Positions 63,135-64,000 of a stretch of DNA of 64,000 nucleotides are shown piece by piece. Under the pieces are notes generated by a model. That model was not told the DNA's origin. It made no database searches and was given only the letters and a program-made list of their open reading frames with translations. The DNA is taken from positions 40,138,871 through 40,202,870 of the forward strand of contig CM048557.1 in assembly GCA_026413225.1 (NCBI GenBank). The letters run 5' to 3'. The position numbers and the translations under genes are program-made. The stretch is from Otis tarda. Lineage: Eukaryota; Chordata; Aves; Otidiformes; Otididae. Every line of letters starts with the position of its first letter. Position 1 is the first letter of the stretch.

Positions 63135-63555
63135 CATGTTTGATGGACAACAGATTATAATTGTCTCCCATAAAAAAGTTATGGTTCTTTATAAAGGCAC
63201 TCATGCCTTCCATGTATAATTTGGTGTGAGACAGTCCAGAAACTTCGAGAGACAAATTTTTAGCAAACTTCTCATCTGCAGTCTGTTTTTTAAAATTATG
63301 ACAGAAATATTTTAACTGCTGTCCATGCAGCTGTGTAAGTACAAAGACAGGTGTGATGACCATGGATTTTTCATGTAGGCTTTACATTATTCTTCTGTGA
63401 TAAAAAATTTGGAATAGTCAATACTACTGACGGTGATCAGTAAAATAAAAGAGACTACCACCTTATATTTAAAACCCCTTTGTTTGTTCAGTAGCAAGCA
63501 CCTCAATTAACAGTGAAAAGGCTTAACCATTACCCTTTTTTTATGGAAAGAACAG
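63135..63555. other. Short unique spacer before LTR E
   Basis: AT-rich. The minus-strand frame of 86 codons at 63103-63363 crosses the CR1 edge and is not supported as a gene. Confidence 0.6.
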
Positions 63556-64000
63556 TGTTGTGGTTTTGTTTGGGGGGGGGGGGGGTGCGGGGCGGGGCTA
63601 AGGTGGTAGCTTCTGTAGGAAGCTGCTAGAAGTCCCTCCTCTTTCTTCAGTGGACTTGGTGGGGCTAGGGCGGACCTGCTGCTGGCCAAGGCCGAGCCGA
63701 TTGGTAGCAGAATGTTCCATGATAACGCCCCTGCAATAACATATTTAAGAAGGGGAAAATAGAAAAAAAAAAAGAAAGAAGAGAAGATGTGAAGAAGCTG
63801 AGCGGGGGGCAGAGGCAGAGAGGGGGAGGCGCGGGCCTCATGGGCCTTGCAGGCCTCACCCTCTGGCCTCTTGCCAGGCAGCCGACTGGGCCTGACTCAG
63901 CCTGGCCTGGCTGCAAGAAGTGGAGAGGAGATGAGATGGATGATATGAAGAGATCCTGAGAGGTGTCTGCCAGCCTGTTGTGAAGAACTTTTCTTGTGAG
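63556..64000 (+). mobile_element. LTR of the same family, copy E, cut by the window end
   Basis: Starts TGTTGTGGTTTTG at 63556 after AACAG and aligns with copy D to the window end. It includes TATTTAAG at 63742-63749 and ends in the CTTTTCTTGTGAG block, so roughly the first 445 bases of about 1,150 are present. A run of 14 G at 63572-63585 is longer than in the other copies. Whether it is a solo LTR or the 5' LTR of a provirus on the plus strand cannot be told here. Confidence 0.88.

Overview
This window is most likely bird (at least sauropsid) nuclear intergenic or intronic DNA. The evidence is several CR1 LINE copies, recognised from their 3' ends (the tcatagaatcatagaa type of terminal repeat followed by the ggttggaagggacctt block) and from ORF2 reverse-transcriptase motifs. 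There is also a family of about 1.15 kb GC-rich LTRs with 5-bp target duplications, set in AT-rich unique sequence. The species cannot be named from the sequence alone. I found no complete host protein-coding gene and no tRNA, rRNA or CRISPR.

Layout. Bases 1 to about 33,300 are AT-rich unique-looking DNA with microsatellites, small tandem duplications and no recognisable CR1 or LTR copy. A few open frames on the minus strand sit directly behind plausible splice acceptors (10.6, 17.2, 23.3, 27.5 and, further on, 42.1 kb). They are listed as weak exon candidates only. From 33.3 kb onward mobile elements become frequent. They include five LTRs of one family: minus strand at 33334-34486, 47037-48195 and 51381-51883; plus strand at 57226-58361 and 63556 to the window end. 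Seven clear CR1 pieces are present: minus strand at 35.6, 44.9, 50.6 and 62.5 kb; plus strand at 48.4, 54.3 and 60.5 kb. An eighth, minus-strand CR1 is nested inside the copy at 48.4 kb.

The LTRs are solo copies where both ends are visible. Three have perfect 5-bp target-site duplications and one has a 4/5 match. Each has a TATTTAAG-like box, and the A, B and D copies have an AATAAA signal far downstream. This implies an unusually long transcribed R region (about 0.75 kb) that carries a degenerate repeat and a short sense open frame. The 5-bp duplication and TG...CA ends fit an ERVL-like (class III) element, but no internal region remains to confirm it. All CR1 copies are 5'-truncated and broken. 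No element here looks able to make a functional protein. Apart from the repeats, the notable items are the nested and junction-sharing CR1 copies, the LTR architecture, the contrast between a repeat-poor and a repeat-rich half, and the unverified minus-strand exon candidates.
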